Notes under the pieces: model-generated
What the model saw: only the letters and a program-made list of their open reading frames with translations
What the model was told of the DNA's origin: nothing
The model's database searches: none
Shown: in pieces, positions 43,959-52,447 of the stretch
Layout of the letters: each line of letters begins with the position of its first letter
Position numbering within the stretch: the stretch's first letter is position 1
DNA from: CAVVEC01 sp963770485
GTDB lineage: Bacteria; Acidobacteriota; Terriglobia; Terriglobales; Acidobacteriaceae
Direction of reading: 5' to 3'
Length of the DNA: 64,000 nt
NCBI GenBank assembly: GCA_963770485.1
Contig: CAVYPX010000007.1
Coordinates: 18,231 to 82,230 of the forward strand
Position numbers and translations under genes: made by a program

Positions 43959-44009
43959 TTGCGATTTACATCAACCTTGCGGTATCATCTTCATTAGAAC
44001 GAACGTTCG
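43959..44009 (+). promoter_or_regulatory. Promoter and PaaR-like operator of the TetR gene
   Basis: TTGCGA (43959-43964) and TATCAT (43983-43988) form a -35/-10 pair with an 18-bp spacer. Just downstream, at 43996-44009, AGAACGAACGTTCG contains AACG-AA-CGTT, and CGAACGTTCG (44000-44009) is a perfect palindrome. From memory, the TetR-family phenylacetate regulator PaaR of Thermus binds CNAACGNNCGTTNG; this site differs only at the first base. It lies 6 bp before the tetR ATG, so autorepression is expected. Confidence 0.6.
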
Positions 44010-44015
44010 AACCGG

Positions 44016-44720
44016 ATGGCCTCCTCTTCTCCAGTTACGTCTCCCGTCTCAGCCCGCCGCCGCGCTGCCAGCGTGACCTCTACCCCGGAAACTCGTTTTG
44101 ACCGCCGCCTGGGCAAGATTCTGGGGCACGCGACCGACGTTTTTTATGAGCAAGGCTATGCGGGAGCTTCGATGCGCGATCTTTCCCGCTCCAGCGGCAT
44201 GTCGCTCGCCGGACTTTACTATTATTTCGAATCCAAAGAGAAGCTGCTCTACCTGATTCAGAAGCACACTTTCACCACCATTGTGGAGCGGCTGCGGGCA
44301 CGACTCGACGGAGTTTCCGATCCGGAAGAGCGCATTCGCGTTTTCGTTCTCAATCACTTGGAATATTTTCTGGCTAATCGAAAAGCCATGAAAGTTCTTT
44401 CGCACGAAGATGATGTGCTGAGGAACGGCTTCGGCGCTGAGATCGCCGCCCTTAAACGCGAGTACTATCGGATCTGCATCGCGCTGCTGGACGACTTTAA
44501 ACGGGCTAAGAGACTAGAATTCTCCAGTCGGATGGCGGTGCTCAGTTTGTTTGGCATGATGAACTGGATTTATACCTGGTATAACCCTCGTGTGGATGCC
44601 GATGCTGAAGAATTGTCCCAGGAGATGGGCGACATTTTCCTGCGCGGTATTTGCGCCGCAACCCAGGACAGTGTGAACCAGGCGAAAAAACCGCAGAAAA
44701 AGAAGTCAGCGTCAAACTGA
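44016..44720 (+). CDS. TetR-family regulator of the aromatic-degradation cluster
   Basis: A 234-residue repressor. After a Ser/Thr-rich leader, residues ~30-80 form the TetR helix-turn-helix (ILGHATDVFYEQGYAGASMRDLSRSSGMSLAGLYYYFESKEKLLYLI), and the C-terminal helical domain is the ligand/dimer part (LNHLEYFLANRKAMKVLSHEDD, LFGMMNWIYTWYNP). The 'SMRDLSRSSGMSLAGLYYYF' recognition helix is of the FadR/PaaR acyl-CoA-responsive type. It is the first gene of the cluster, lies 38 bp upstream of the first crotonase, and has a palindromic operator at its own start. An acyl-CoA inducer (for example benzoyl-CoA) is a reasonable guess. Confidence 0.92.
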   Translation: MASSSPVTSPVSARRRAASVTSTPETRFDRRLGKILGHATDVFYEQGYAGASMRDLSRSSGMSLAGLYYYFESKEKLLYLIQKHTFTTIVERLRARLDGVSDPEERIRVFVLNHLEYFLANRKAMKVLSHEDDVLRNGFGAEIAALKREYYRICIALLDDFKRAKRLEFSSRMAVLSLFGMMNWIYTWYNPRVDADAEELSQEMGDIFLRGICAATQDSVNQAKKPQKKKSASN

Positions 44721-44757
44721 GGTCAGATTTTAACCATTGCGAAAAGGAGTCTTGGAC

Positions 44758-45579
44758 ATGGCTACTGTCGTGGAATACGCAGCTGGCGAAAGCACGAAGC
44801 AACTGATCAACTACCGCACCGATGCCGGAGTCGCGGTGATCGAGATGTTCGATCCTCCCGCCAACACCTATACCTATGAAATGAATCGCCAGCTCGACGA
44901 CGCCATCCTGAAAGCACGCATGGACAACGGCGTTTACGTCATCGTGCTCACCGGTTCAGGCGACAAGTTTTTCTCTGCTGGGGCAAACATTAAAATGCTG
45001 GCCAGTGTCGATCCCACTTTCAAGTATTACTTCTGCCTGCATGCCAACGAGACTTTGCTGCGCCTGGAGCACACACCCAAGCTGGTGATTGCGGCCATCA
45101 ACGGACACTGCGTCGGCGGCGGGCTGGAGATCGCCATGGCGGCGGACATTCGCATCGCGCGTCAGGATGCCGGGAAGATCGGCCTGCCGGAAGTGAACCT
45201 CGGTGTGTTGCCCGGAACCGGCGGCACGCAGCGCCTTTCGCGAATTGTGGGCAAGAGCAAAGCGATCGAACTGATGGTGACGGGCAATACCTTCTCCTTT
45301 GAAGAGGCAAAGGAACTGGGAATCGTCAACGACATTTTCGATCGCGACGGCTTCATGGAAAACATCATGGAGTACGCCCGTCAGTTCTGCCCGCCGAATA
45401 AAGCGGCCAAGGCGGTGGGACGCATCAAACGCGCGGTCCAGACCGGCTGGGAGATTCCGATGGAATCGGCGCTGGCGGTCGAGCGCGAGAACCAGCAGTT
45501 GCTGTTCCAGAGCGAAGACGCCAAGGAAGGCCTGGCGGCTTATGTGGAAAAGCGCCCGGCCGTGTTTACAGCCAAATAG
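44758..45579 (+). CDS. Enoyl-CoA hydratase/isomerase (crotonase family)
   Basis: A 273-residue crotonase-fold enzyme: FSAGANIKML and AAINGHCVGGGLEIAMAADIRIA form the oxyanion hole, and LPEVNLGVLPGTGGTQRLSRIVG carries a conserved catalytic Glu region. It hydrates or isomerises an unsaturated acyl-CoA; in this cluster it may act on a ring-cleavage or beta-oxidation intermediate. ATG 44758 has AAAGGAG nearby. It is shorter than BoxC (~550 aa), so it is not the usual 2,3-epoxybenzoyl-CoA dihydrolase, although a shared role cannot be excluded. Confidence 0.9.
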   Translation: MATVVEYAAGESTKQLINYRTDAGVAVIEMFDPPANTYTYEMNRQLDDAILKARMDNGVYVIVLTGSGDKFFSAGANIKMLASVDPTFKYYFCLHANETLLRLEHTPKLVIAAINGHCVGGGLEIAMAADIRIARQDAGKIGLPEVNLGVLPGTGGTQRLSRIVGKSKAIELMVTGNTFSFEEAKELGIVNDIFDRDGFMENIMEYARQFCPPNKAAKAVGRIKRAVQTGWEIPMESALAVERENQQLLFQSEDAKEGLAAYVEKRPAVFTAK

Positions 45580-45587
45580 AAAGTGGA

Positions 45588-45650
45588 GCGCCGCCGTCCT
45601 CGGCGGCCTGATAGGCGGGCGGGACGCCCGCCAGACAGCCAGCAAGATGC
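45588..45650. repeat. Two GC-rich hairpins between crotonase and aldehyde dehydrogenase genes
   Basis: CCGCCG-TCCT-CGGCGG (about 45592-45607) and GGCGGGCG-GGA-CGCCCGCC (about 45615-45634) lie in the 93-bp intergenic space. They resemble dispersed GCCGGC-type bacterial repeats and could also tune expression of the following gene. Confidence 0.5.
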
Positions 45651-45672
45651 CGGCGCTACATAGAGAAACCAG

Positions 45673-47139
45673 ATGCTGACAGCTACGAAAACCAAACTCT
45701 CCCCCGGCCGGTTGCTCATCGACGGCCAGTGGATCGACAGCTCGAAGAAGTTCGACACCATCAATCCAGCGACGGGAGAGGTTTTAACACAGATTGCAGA
45801 AGCCTCAGCTGTTGACGTTGATCGCGCTGTAGAAGCTGCCGGCCGTGCCTTCGAAGACCGCACCGGTCCTTGGCGCAAGATGTCGGCCAGCGAGCGCGGA
45901 CGCCTGATCTGGCGGCTCGCCGATCTGGTCGAGAAAAACATCGACGAGCTGGCCGAACTCGAAACCCTCGACAACGGCAAGCCCATTTTCGAGTCACGCT
46001 ATGTGGACATGCCGATGGTGATCGACGTGCTCCGCTATTACGCGGGCTGGGCGACGAAGATTCACGGTGAAACCGTCAACACGTTTGAAAGCGCTTTCAC
46101 ATACACGCTGCGCGAGCCTGTAGGCGTGGTCGGCCTGATTGTTCCCTGGAATTTCCCGCTGCTTCTGTCGTCCTGGAAACTCGGCCCGGCGCTAGCTTGC
46201 GGCAACACCATTGTGTGGAAACCGGCCAGCCTGACCTCGCTGACCGCGCTGCGCTTCGCTGAACTGGCAGTGGAAGCCGGGATGCCCGCGGGCGTGCTGA
46301 ACATCGTGACTGGCCGCTCCGAAGTTGGGAGAACAATGGTGCGCCACCCGGGAATCGACAAAATTGCATTCACCGGTTCCACCGAAGTCGGCAAAGAAAT
46401 CATGCGTAGCGCCGCCGACACCATGAAGCGCGTCACGCTGGAGCTTGGCGGCAAGTCACCAAACATCGTGTTTGCGGACTCCGATATTGATAGCGCTGTG
46501 AAAGGTGCGATCACCGGAATCTTTTATGGCAAAGGCGAGGTCTGCAATGCCGGCTCGCGCCTCTTCGTGGAGAGCAAGGTGCAAGACGAGTTTTTGGAAA
46601 AGTTGGTCGCGCGCACCAAGAAGATGCAGCCCGCCGATCCGCTCGATCCCAAGACTCGCATGGGCGCGATCGTCAGCCAGGAACAGATGCAAACTGTGCT
46701 CGGCTACATCGAGGCTGGAAAGAACGAAGGCGCAAAGTTGATTGCGGGTGGAAACCGCGTTTCAGTCGATGGCGGCAAAGGATTTTTCCTTGAGCCCACA
46801 ATTTTCCGCGGCGTAAACAATGACATGAAGATTGCTCAGGAGGAAATCTTCGGTCCGGTGCTGGCCACCCTGAGCTTCGATGACCTGGATCAAGTCATTG
46901 CGCAGGCGAACAAAAATCCCTACGGCCTTGCATCTGCGGTTTGGACTCGCGATGTGAAGAAAGCGCACTACGTCTCGCGCCAGCTCAAGGCCGGCACCGT
47001 ATGGATCAACACTTACGGCTTGATGGATGCAGCCATGGGGTTCGGCGGCTATAAACAGAGCGGCTTCGGCCGTGAGCTCGGCATACATGCGATCGAGCAT
47101 TACACGGAAATGAAAACCGTGTGGTTGAACCTGAGCTAG
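45673..47139 (+). CDS. NAD(P)-dependent aldehyde dehydrogenase
   Basis: A 488-residue classical ALDH: LIDGQWIDSSKKFDTINPATGEVL, VGVVGLIVPWNFPLLLSSWKLGPALACGNTIVWKPA, KIAFTGSTEVGKEIM (coenzyme), the catalytic Glu in VTLELGGKSPNIVF and the catalytic Cys in GKGEVCNAGSRLFVE, then EEIFGPVLATL and MGFGGYKQSGFGRELG. It resembles phenylacetaldehyde/betaine-type dehydrogenases more than BoxD or PaaZ. In the cluster it could oxidise a semialdehyde formed after ring opening, or an aromatic aldehyde feeding the pathway. The exact substrate cannot be read from sequence. Confidence 0.93.
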   Translation: MLTATKTKLSPGRLLIDGQWIDSSKKFDTINPATGEVLTQIAEASAVDVDRAVEAAGRAFEDRTGPWRKMSASERGRLIWRLADLVEKNIDELAELETLDNGKPIFESRYVDMPMVIDVLRYYAGWATKIHGETVNTFESAFTYTLREPVGVVGLIVPWNFPLLLSSWKLGPALACGNTIVWKPASLTSLTALRFAELAVEAGMPAGVLNIVTGRSEVGRTMVRHPGIDKIAFTGSTEVGKEIMRSAADTMKRVTLELGGKSPNIVFADSDIDSAVKGAITGIFYGKGEVCNAGSRLFVESKVQDEFLEKLVARTKKMQPADPLDPKTRMGAIVSQEQMQTVLGYIEAGKNEGAKLIAGGNRVSVDGGKGFFLEPTIFRGVNNDMKIAQEEIFGPVLATLSFDDLDQVIAQANKNPYGLASAVWTRDVKKAHYVSRQLKAGTVWINTYGLMDAAMGFGGYKQSGFGRELGIHAIEHYTEMKTVWLNLS

Positions 47140-47255
47140 AAGGCAGCAATCAGCATTGGGCACTTAGCAATTCGGCGAGCGTTTCGACTTCGACGGCCAT
47201 ATGCTAATGGCCAAGTGCGAACTGCTCTGGAAATTGTATTAATCAGGAAATCAAA

Positions 47256-48431
47256 ATGCCAGGCAAAATCGCAAAAATCGGCACCTTCAGCGATTGGATC
47301 GGATTGTTTGACGATTGGCGCAAAGACATCGGCGTCAATCACGACGAGATCGCCAACTTCAAGTTCGACACGCTTTATGGGGCGATCGAGACTGACGAGA
47401 TCCAGTTTGGTGCGTTCAAAGGCCGCCGCAAGTGGGAGAACCTCCGCCAGGTACCAACGCAGCAGATGCGTGATGCGCTCATCAATCTCATCGTTTATCA
47501 GGGGGACACTGAGTTCGCCAGCGTCGAGCAGCAGCGGCATCTGTTCGAGATGGCGCCCACCGACTGGGACCGCAAAGCGCTGACCCGCGTCATGATCGAA
47601 GAGATGCGTCATGGCTGGCAGATGTGCGCGCTCCTGGTGGAACACTTCGGATATTCGGGCAAAGTCGAAGCCCAGAAAATGCTGGAGCGCCGCGCCTTTG
47701 AGAACAAACGCCTGCTGGGCGCATTCAACGTCGACGTCGACAACTGGATGGATTTTTTCACCTACACCGATTTTGTGGATCGTGACGGCAAATTCCAGCT
47801 GCAGATGCTGAAATACTCGGCCTTCGCTCCCCTGGGCCGCTCCATGTCCTACATGTTGCGCGAGGAGGCTTTCCACATGGGCACGGGCAACGACGGACTG
47901 CGCCGCATCGTGCAAGCCGGCGTGATTCCGGCTTGGCTGATCCAGAAATATCTGAACAAGTGGATTTCGAGTTCCTACGATCTGTTTGGCACAGATAACT
48001 CGGGATCGGCTCACTGGGCCTACGTCTGGGGTGTCAAGGGCCGTTACGACGAGCCCAAGAACACGCAACAGGCCAAGGTCGACGAATTGAACGATTACAA
48101 CCGTCATCTTTACCGCGACGAGGTTGCGGGCCTGATCGAGCGCTTCAATGGCGTATTGAAGCCCGGGGAGCCCAAGCTTTACGCGCCCGATATCAAGTTC
48201 AACCGGAACATTGGACGCTGGGCGGGGCAGAAGTTTCACGCCAGAACCGGCGAAGCGCTAGACGACAAAGCGTACCAGCAGCACGTAAGAGATTACACGC
48301 CGACCACCGAAGACAAGAAGCTGCTGCTCGACATCATCGGCAATGAGAAAAAGTGGATCACTCCCAAAGAAGGAGCACGCGACCCGCTCGCGACCATTGG
48401 CGAAGTACGCAAGTCGGCCATCAACTTGTAG
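47256..48431 (+). CDS. boxB: BoxB/PaaA-like di-iron aromatic-CoA epoxidase, short form
   Basis: A 391-residue ferritin-like di-iron oxygenase. The ligand set is E86 (GDTEFASV), E116 and H119 in RVMIEEMRHGWQMC, D177 in TDFVDRDGKFQLQML, and E204/H207 in YMLREEAFHMGTG. The spacing E-30-E-3-H-61/58-D and the VDRDGKFQL and LREEAFHM blocks fit benzoyl-CoA epoxidase BoxB better than phenylacetyl-CoA epoxidase PaaA. BoxB is usually ~470 residues, so this is about 80 shorter. It would epoxidise an aromatic CoA thioester with O2. No reductase (BoxA or PaaE) and no PaaBCD partners are adjacent, so the electron donor must lie elsewhere or be unusual. It is flanked by an ALDH and a dienoyl-CoA-hydratase-like gene. 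Confidence 0.82.
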   Translation: MPGKIAKIGTFSDWIGLFDDWRKDIGVNHDEIANFKFDTLYGAIETDEIQFGAFKGRRKWENLRQVPTQQMRDALINLIVYQGDTEFASVEQQRHLFEMAPTDWDRKALTRVMIEEMRHGWQMCALLVEHFGYSGKVEAQKMLERRAFENKRLLGAFNVDVDNWMDFFTYTDFVDRDGKFQLQMLKYSAFAPLGRSMSYMLREEAFHMGTGNDGLRRIVQAGVIPAWLIQKYLNKWISSSYDLFGTDNSGSAHWAYVWGVKGRYDEPKNTQQAKVDELNDYNRHLYRDEVAGLIERFNGVLKPGEPKLYAPDIKFNRNIGRWAGQKFHARTGEALDDKAYQQHVRDYTPTTEDKKLLLDIIGNEKKWITPKEGARDPLATIGEVRKSAINL

Positions 48432-48458
48432 CCTTCGTCTTTTCGAGGTTGGTCAATC

Positions 48459-49244
48459 ATGACCGCTGGAATAACTACAAAAGTTTCACGGATTGCCCTG
48501 GACCTTCATCCACCAGTGGCGCGCATCACGCTGCAACATCCACCTCTCAATGTCATCGATATTCCGATGATGGAAGAACTGGCCGAAGCACTGACCGGCA
48601 TCGAAGCGAACTCCGAGATTACGATTGTCATCCTCTCCGGTTCTCAGAAAGCCTTCTCCGTCGGCGTTGACGTTGCTTCCCACACTCCCGGCAACGTTGA
48701 GCAGATGCTCACGAAGTTTCACGCCGTGATCCGGGCGCTGGTCAGCTCGAAGAAGGTAAGCATTGCCGCGGTGCATGGCCACTGCCTGGGAGGAGGCGCG
48801 GAGCTGGCGATGGTATGCGATCTGGTCTTCACCTCAGAGCTCGCGACTTGGGGATTCCCGGAAATCAAGCTGGCTTGTTACCCGCCGGTTGCGGCGACAG
48901 CGTTAGCCGCGCTCGTGGGGCAGAAGCACGCCGCCGATCTTGTGCTGACCGGCCGCAGCATCACGGGCAGGGAAGCGGCCAACATCGGCTTGGCCAATGC
49001 GGTGGTGCCGGAGGTAGACCTCGAATCGGCGATTCACGAGACCGTCCAGCATCTTTCGAAACTCAGCGCGGCCACGCTAGCCATTACTAAGAAAGCCATC
49101 TACGCCTGGGATTCCATCCATTTTGACAAGGGGCTGGCACGCGCCGAAAAGATTTATTTCGAAGAGCTGATGAAGACGGAAGACGCGCACGAGGGGATCA
49201 ACGCATTTCTTGAAAAGCGGCAGCCGGAGTGGAAGGGGAAGTGA
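48459..49244 (+). CDS. Cyclohexadienoyl-CoA-hydratase-like crotonase
   Basis: A 261-residue crotonase-family protein: VARITLQHPPLNVIDIPMMEELAEAL, SVGVDVASHTP and AAVHGHCLGGGAELAMVCDLVF (oxyanion hole). The segment GFPEIKLACYPPVAATALAALVG closely resembles the phrase in Dch/BamR-type cyclohexa-1,5-diene-1-carbonyl-CoA hydratases of anaerobic benzoyl-CoA degradation; the standard catalytic Glu position reads as a PEI. This is from remembered family features. It starts 27 nt after the BoxB-like stop, so the two are probably co-transcribed and act on consecutive ring-derived intermediates. Confidence 0.85.
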   Translation: MTAGITTKVSRIALDLHPPVARITLQHPPLNVIDIPMMEELAEALTGIEANSEITIVILSGSQKAFSVGVDVASHTPGNVEQMLTKFHAVIRALVSSKKVSIAAVHGHCLGGGAELAMVCDLVFTSELATWGFPEIKLACYPPVAATALAALVGQKHAADLVLTGRSITGREAANIGLANAVVPEVDLESAIHETVQHLSKLSAATLAITKKAIYAWDSIHFDKGLARAEKIYFEELMKTEDAHEGINAFLEKRQPEWKGK

Positions 49245-49287
49245 GTGCTGAAAGGATGTGGTTTAGCCAATAGCTGAATAGCTGCAA

Positions 49288-49779
49288 ATGAAAAAAGAAC
49301 TCATCGAACTGCGCGTTAACGGCCGCTTGCACGAGCTCGCTTTCGAGCCCAGCAAGCTGCTGCTCGATGTGCTGCGCCAGGACTTGCAGCTCACCGGATC
49401 CAAGCGCGGCTGCGATGATTCTTCCTGCGGCGCCTGCACCGTGCTCATCGACGGCATCCCGATGATGGCGTGCACCCTGCTGGCTGCCAGTTGCGAAGAG
49501 CAGGACATCACGACGGTCGAAGGCGTGAGCGAGCACGGCAGTTTGGCCGCCATTCAGAAAGCCTACGGCGACTGGGGCGGCGCGCAATGTGGCTACTGCA
49601 CGCCGGGCTTCATGATGACGGTCAAGCACCTGCTGGCGCAGAACCTGAATCCGACCGACGCCGAGATTCGCAACGCGCTCAGCAGCAATCTGTGTCGCTG
49701 CACCGGCTACAGCCAGATGTACCAGGCGGTTAGAGCGGCAATCGAGGCGGAGCAAAAGGGAATGGCGGCAGCGCGATGA
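49288..49779 (+). CDS. hcrC: 4-hydroxybenzoyl-CoA reductase-like, small [2Fe-2S] subunit
   Basis: A 163-residue iron-sulfur subunit of the xanthine-oxidase family with two [2Fe-2S] sites: the plant-type ferredoxin motif RGCDDSSCGACTVLIDG...AC and the helical-domain pair GYCTPGFMMT and CRCTGY. It passes electrons between the molybdenum and FAD subunits. Gene order small-large-medium differs from the common cox order. The neighbouring subunits, in particular the four-cysteine loop of the FAD subunit, support the 4-hydroxybenzoyl-CoA reductase class over a CO or aldehyde dehydrogenase. Confidence 0.88.
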   Translation: MKKELIELRVNGRLHELAFEPSKLLLDVLRQDLQLTGSKRGCDDSSCGACTVLIDGIPMMACTLLAASCEEQDITTVEGVSEHGSLAAIQKAYGDWGGAQCGYCTPGFMMTVKHLLAQNLNPTDAEIRNALSSNLCRCTGYSQMYQAVRAAIEAEQKGMAAAR

Positions 49780-49870
49780 GGGCAGAGCAATGCCTATTCC
49801 TTGTCATTCGCAGCGGGGCTCGAAATCTGCATTTGCCAACGACGAACGACCGACGACCAACGACTTATCA

Positions 49871-52447
49871 ATGACCAACGACTTCTCTATCATCGGCAAA
49901 CCGACCGCCATGGTCGACGCCGCCGGCAAGACGACCGGTGCCGGCAAGTATGCCGACGACCTCAGCGTGCCTGCCATGTTGGTGGGCAGGATCCTGCATT
50001 CACCCTATCCGCACGCCCGCATCAAGCGCATCGACGTCAGCCGCGCAGAGAAACTGGACGGCGTCATCGCCGTCGTCACCGGCAAGGACGCGCCCACTCC
50101 CTACGGCATTCTCCCCGTCGGCCACGATGAGCATGCCATGGCCACGGACAAAGTCCGCTATGTCGGCGACAACGTGGCTTGTGTGGCAGCGGTCGATGAG
50201 GCAACCGCCGATCAGGCGCTGGAATTGATCGACGTCGAGTACGAAGTCTTGCCTGCCTACTTTGATCCGGAAGAGTCGATGAAGGCGGAGACTGACTTTA
50301 TCCACGACAACAAGCCGCACAATTTGGAGAAAGACTATCATCACGTCTTCGGCGATCCCGAGAAGGGTTTTGCCGAAGCCGACCACGTGGCCGAAGCTCG
50401 CTTCATCGCCAACGAAGTCACCCACGCTGCCATGGAGCCGCACTGCACGTTGGCTTCGTTTGAAATCGATCCTCACTCCGGCAACCGCGGGCGGCTGACC
50501 GTCTGGTCATCAACCCAGGTTCCCTACTACTTGCAGCACAAGTTGTCGCTGGTGCTCGAGATGCCGATGTCGCAGATTCGTGTCATCAAGCCGCTGGTGG
50601 GCGGGGGATTCGGCGGCAAGAGCGAAGTGATTCCTCTTGAAATCATAGCCGCTGTTGCAGCGCGCAAGGCTCTTGCCCCGGTGAAGATCACATATACTCG
50701 CGAGGAAGTTTTCTGGGCGCACCGTGGGCGCCCGCGCACCATCATCGACCTGAAGACCGGAATCAAAAACGATGGTCGGATCACTGCGGCCAAGGCCCGG
50801 GTCGTGCAGGATGGCGGGGCTTACTGTTCCTATGGAGTCGTAACCATCCTGTATTCCGGCGCACTGCTGGGCGCGCTCTACGACATCCCCAACATTCAAT
50901 ACGACGGCTACCGCGTTCTCACCAACAAGCCGGTGTGTGGCGCCATGCGCGGTCACGGAACGGTCAACGTACGCTTTGCCTTCGAGTCACAACTCGATGA
51001 ACTCGCGGCGAAGATCAACCTTGATCCCGCCGAGGTCCGGCAACGCAATCTGCTCAAACCACCTTGCATCACGGTGAATGGTCTGCGGGTGCAGAGTTAT
51101 GGCTTACCCGAATGCATCCAGAAAGTGGTCGAGCGTTCGGGCTGGATACAACGCAAAGGGAATCTGCCCAAGGGGCGGGGTCTCGGCATTGCTTGCAGCC
51201 ACTACGTGAGTGGAGCCGCCAATTCGATCATCCGCTCGGATATGCCGCACTCCACGGTGAATATCAAGATTGATCGCGATGGCGGCGTGGTCGTGTACAC
51301 CGGGGCGTCGGAGATCGGCCAAGGTTCCGATACCATGACAGCTCAGATCGCTGCGGAAGTGCTGGGCTGTTCGCTGGGCCGGGTCAAAATTGTCGCCGCC
51401 GACACCGACCTGACGCCCATTGATATCGGCTCGTATTCCAGCCGCGTGACTTTCATGGCAGGCAACGCCACGTTGCGTGCTGCCGAAGAGGTGAAGAAAC
51501 AGATTGCCTCAGCAGCTGCGCGGAAGATGAATTGCGTACCTGAAGATTTGATTTTCCGCGATGACCTGGTCCTCAAGAGCACTCACCCGGGGACAGCCGC
51601 CCTCGGCGGTCCGGTCGAGCAAAGCTCGACAGCCTCAGTTTCCGGCCATGTCGAAGGGCAAATCCTGCGCGGCTCACTCCAGCAAAAACGAAAAGACGAG
51701 GGCCCGAAAGACTCGCTGACCTTTGAAGAAGCCGTCGTCGCTGCCATCGATTTCCACGGCGCGCTGAGCGGGACAGGCTCGTACGCGCCGCCTGTCGAGG
51801 CGCGCGGCGGCAAGCATAAAGGCGCCGGAGTCGGCCCCTCCCCGGCATATTCCTATTCCGCGCAAGTCGCCGAAGTCAGCGTCGACGAAGATACCGGAGA
51901 AGTGACGGTCCACAAAGTCTGGGCCGCGCACGATTGTGGACGCGCCTTGAACCCAGTCTCCGTCGAGGGTCAGATCATCGGATCGGTCTGGATGGGTATG
52001 GGCCAGGCGCTCACGGAAGAAATGGTCTGGAAAGATGGCATGCTGATGAATCCCGGACTGCTAGAATATCGCAGCCCCTCTTCGGTCGAATCGCCGGAAG
52101 TTGAACCCATCATCGTCGAGAGCGTTGATCCCGAAGGACCGTTCGGTGCTAAGGAGTGTAGTGAAGGCTCGCTGGCGGCGACGATACCGGCTATCGCCAA
52201 TGCCATCTATGAGGCGGTCGGAGTCCGGTTGCATGAATCGCCTTTCACTCCGGAGCGCGTTTTGGCAGCGTTACGCGCGAAGAAGAATTCCAAGCCTCTC
52301 AACCTGACTGAAGGCGTCGATCCCACATCGCCCACCCGTTTTCGCGAGCATGGCGGATCGCTGTGGTACCGCGGTAAGGGTCCGGACCGGCATCCGCTGG
52401 ATCCTTCCCGGCGGGAAGCGCCCGCTCAAGTGGGAGGTGACGATTGA
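49871..52447 (+). CDS. hcrA: 4-hydroxybenzoyl-CoA reductase-like, molybdopterin subunit
   Basis: The catalytic molybdenum subunit of a xanthine-oxidase-family enzyme. Features: KTTGAGKYADDLSVPAMLVG start domain, RYVGDNVACVAAVDE, PLVGGGFGGKSEV, CGAMRGHGTVNVRFAFESQLDELA, and the catalytic Glu in EGPFGAKECSEGSLAA. Start at ATG 49871 (SIIGKPTAMVDA follows); the frame is open to 49790. From that ATG it is 858 aa, some 90 longer than Thauera HcrA. Much of this excess is a ~50-residue low-complexity insert (about 51573-51718) whose DNA contains the GGGGACAGCC and GTCGAGC-AAA-GCTCGAC repeat motifs. It overlaps the FAD subunit by 4 nt. Confidence 0.87.
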   Translation: MTNDFSIIGKPTAMVDAAGKTTGAGKYADDLSVPAMLVGRILHSPYPHARIKRIDVSRAEKLDGVIAVVTGKDAPTPYGILPVGHDEHAMATDKVRYVGDNVACVAAVDEATADQALELIDVEYEVLPAYFDPEESMKAETDFIHDNKPHNLEKDYHHVFGDPEKGFAEADHVAEARFIANEVTHAAMEPHCTLASFEIDPHSGNRGRLTVWSSTQVPYYLQHKLSLVLEMPMSQIRVIKPLVGGGFGGKSEVIPLEIIAAVAARKALAPVKITYTREEVFWAHRGRPRTIIDLKTGIKNDGRITAAKARVVQDGGAYCSYGVVTILYSGALLGALYDIPNIQYDGYRVLTNKPVCGAMRGHGTVNVRFAFESQLDELAAKINLDPAEVRQRNLLKPPCITVNGLRVQSYGLPECIQKVVERSGWIQRKGNLPKGRGLGIACSHYVSGAANSIIRSDMPHSTVNIKIDRDGGVVVYTGASEIGQGSDTMTAQIAAEVLGCSLGRVKIVAADTDLTPIDIGSYSSRVTFMAGNATLRAAEEVKKQIASAAARKMNCVPEDLIFRDDLVLKSTHPGTAALGGPVEQSSTASVSGHVEGQILRGSLQQKRKDEGPKDSLTFEEAVVAAIDFHGALSGTGSYAPPVEARGGKHKGAGVGPSPAYSYSAQVAEVSVDEDTGEVTVHKVWAAHDCGRALNPVSVEGQIIGSVWMGMGQALTEEMVWKDGMLMNPGLLEYRSPSSVESPEVEPIIVESVDPEGPFGAKECSEGSLAATIPAIANAIYEAVGVRLHESPFTPERVLAALRAKKNSKPLNLTEGVDPTSPTRFREHGGSLWYRGKGPDRHPLDPSRREAPAQVGGDD

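Noticed and set aside
45673..47139. BoxD or PaaZ identity for the aldehyde dehydrogenase
   Set aside because: It is a plain single-domain ALDH with a GKGEVCNAGSR active site and lacks the PaaZ hydratase domain; the substrate is left open.
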